DNA of 7,696 bases from JBBKWQ01 sp037969115 (GTDB lineage: Bacteria; Actinomycetota; Acidimicrobiia; Acidimicrobiales; Ilumatobacteraceae): contig JBBKWQ010000270.1 of assembly GCA_037969115.1 (NCBI GenBank), forward strand, positions 1 through 7,696, read 5' to 3'. Every line of letters starts with the position of its first letter. The stretch's first letter is position 1. Positions 6,925 to 7,696 of the stretch are shown here, one piece after another. The notes below the pieces were generated by a model. The model was not told the DNA's origin, made no database searches, and saw only the letters and a list, made by a program, of their open reading frames with translations. Both the position numbers and the translations under genes were made by a program.

Positions 6925-7696
6925 GCGTCGATGCTCCTGCTGTCGTGGGCCACCATGTCGAGCAGCCGGTGGGAAAAACGGTCGGCGCCGAACTCGCTCG
7001 ATCGACGTACGGCCGCGCCGCCGACGAGTTCGCGCTCGTCGGCGTCGGCGATGAGGCGTCGGGTGTGCCCGAGCAACTCCGCCCGATCGTTCCAGTGGAA
7101 CCCGTCGATTCCGGGTCGGACGATCTCGCCGGGTCCGGCCGCGCCGTGCACGACCGGCGCCGCTCCGGCGGCCATCGCTTCGACGAGTGCGATGCCAAAG
7201 TGTTCGAACTTCTCGGGATGGCGTTCGGCGTCCTCGCCGAGTCCGGCCGCGTGCCAATAGATCGACGTCTGACCGAGCAGTTCGGTGACGCGCTCTCCCG
7301 GCGCGTTCACGTGGACCGCGATGCGGTGCCCTCGAGCCAGGCGCTTCACGGCCAACGCATACTCACGGTTGGCAGCGTCGCAGCCACCGACGACGGCGAG
7401 TACCCAATCCTGTGCGATCGGATCGTCCTCGAGCTCGATGAACGCCTCGACGAGATCGAGCTGCTTCTTGCTGTGGCCGCGTTCGGGATCGAAGAATCGG
7501 CCGAGGGTCAGGATCAGCGGTCGCTTGGCTCCGGGGACCACCGAGGGGCGAACGGGTGGATACAACACGTCGGCGTGACGTTTCCAGAGCCGCTCCACCC
7601 AGCGGGCCGTGAACTCGGAATTGGCCAGGAAACGATCGTACGTGTCGATGAAATCAGTTCGTGCGATTCGACGGTCGAAGCCCGCGCGCACCTCGG
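6921..7696 (-). CDS. Glycosyltransferase, GT4 family (C-terminal part, cut by right edge)
   Basis: About 257 residues of the C-terminal half of a GT-B fold retaining glycosyltransferase are visible, and the frame is open to the right edge. A GTG at 7691 could be read as a start, but the frame continues upstream and the acceptor-binding N-terminal domain would be missing, so this is taken as a partial gene. Counting from the GTG codon, landmarks are FLANSEFTARWVERLW followed by VLYPPV (about 21-47), LTLGRFFDPERGHSKKQLDLVEAF (61-84, end of the inter-domain link and nucleotide-sugar site), AVVGGC (99-104), and EHFGIALVEAMAAGAAPVV (163-181) with the E-x7-E pair Glu163/Glu171. The HFGI..VE.MAAG form and the YPPV motif resemble Alg11-like mannosyltransferases, but donor and acceptor cannot be fixed from sequence. 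The enzyme acts on the cytoplasmic face, probably in lipid-linked glycan or exopolysaccharide assembly. The methyltransferase follows with a four-base overlap. Confidence 0.88.
   Translation of the reverse strand, partial: EVRAGFDRRIARTDFIDTYDRFLANSEFTARWVERLWKRHADVLYPPVRPSVVPGAKRPLILTLGRFFDPERGHSKKQLDLVEAFIELEDDPIAQDWVLAVVGGCDAANREYALAVKRLARGHRIAVHVNAPGERVTELLGQTSIYWHAAGLGEDAERHPEKFEHFGIALVEAMAAGAAPVVHGAAGPGEIVRPGIDGFHWNDRAELLGHTRRLIADADERELVGGAAVRRSSEFGADRFSHRLLDMVAHDSRSIDA
6934..6938 (-). promoter_or_regulatory. Ribosome binding site of the methyltransferase gene
   Basis: The minus strand reads AGGAG here, nine bases before the ATG at 6924. It lies inside the end of the glycosyltransferase gene. 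It decides the start in favour of 6924 over the longer open frame, which reaches 7257. Confidence 0.75.

Noticed and set aside
6925..7257. N-terminal extension of the methyltransferase up to 7257
   Set aside because: The extension is arginine-rich and overlaps the glycosyltransferase motifs. The ATGA junction and AGGAG at 6934-6938 support the start at 6924.
6079..7260. 393-residue open frame on the plus strand opposite the methyltransferase and glycosyltransferase
   Set aside because: It lies antisense to two well-supported genes and shows no recognisable domain.

Overview
The window is GC-rich, with strong G/C preference at third codon positions. It carries an actinobacterial-type homodimeric pyruvate dehydrogenase E1 gene and a secreted protein built from a repeat that I associate with actinobacterial exported proteins. 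The best guess is a high-GC actinobacterium, possibly of the Acidimicrobiia/Ilumatobacter type. That placement is inference from protein style, since there is no rRNA or other marker.

Layout. (1) Positions 1-1712, plus strand: the C-terminal part, about 570 codons, of aceE, cut by the left edge. The reading frame breaks near position 198, where one G appears to be missing. (2) Positions 1687-4014, plus strand: a large polytopic membrane protein of the YfhO-like (GT-C fold) type, overlapping the end of aceE. (3) Positions 4041-6014, plus strand: a 657-residue exported protein with a signal peptide, an unrecognised N-terminal region and three tandem copies of a beta-rich repeat. (4) Positions 6016-6924, minus strand: a class I SAM-dependent methyltransferase with an N-terminal four-cysteine knuckle. 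(5) Positions 6921 to the right edge, minus strand: the C-terminal part of a GT4-family glycosyltransferase, joined to the methyltransferase by an ATGA overlap.

The plus-strand and minus-strand gene sets converge at 6014/6016 with one base between their stop codons. Genes 2 to 5 suggest an envelope or exopolysaccharide neighbourhood: a membrane glycosyltransferase-like protein, an exported repeat protein, and a glycosyltransferase-methyltransferase pair. aceE is central carbon metabolism and looks like an unrelated upstream neighbour. The window is almost fully coding. No stretch over 300 bases lacks a gene, and I saw no tRNA, rRNA, CRISPR array, insertion sequence or convincing terminator. 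I did not find a clearly new multi-gene system. The best leads are the aceE frame break, the unknown N-terminal region of the exported repeat protein, and its pairing with the YfhO-like protein.
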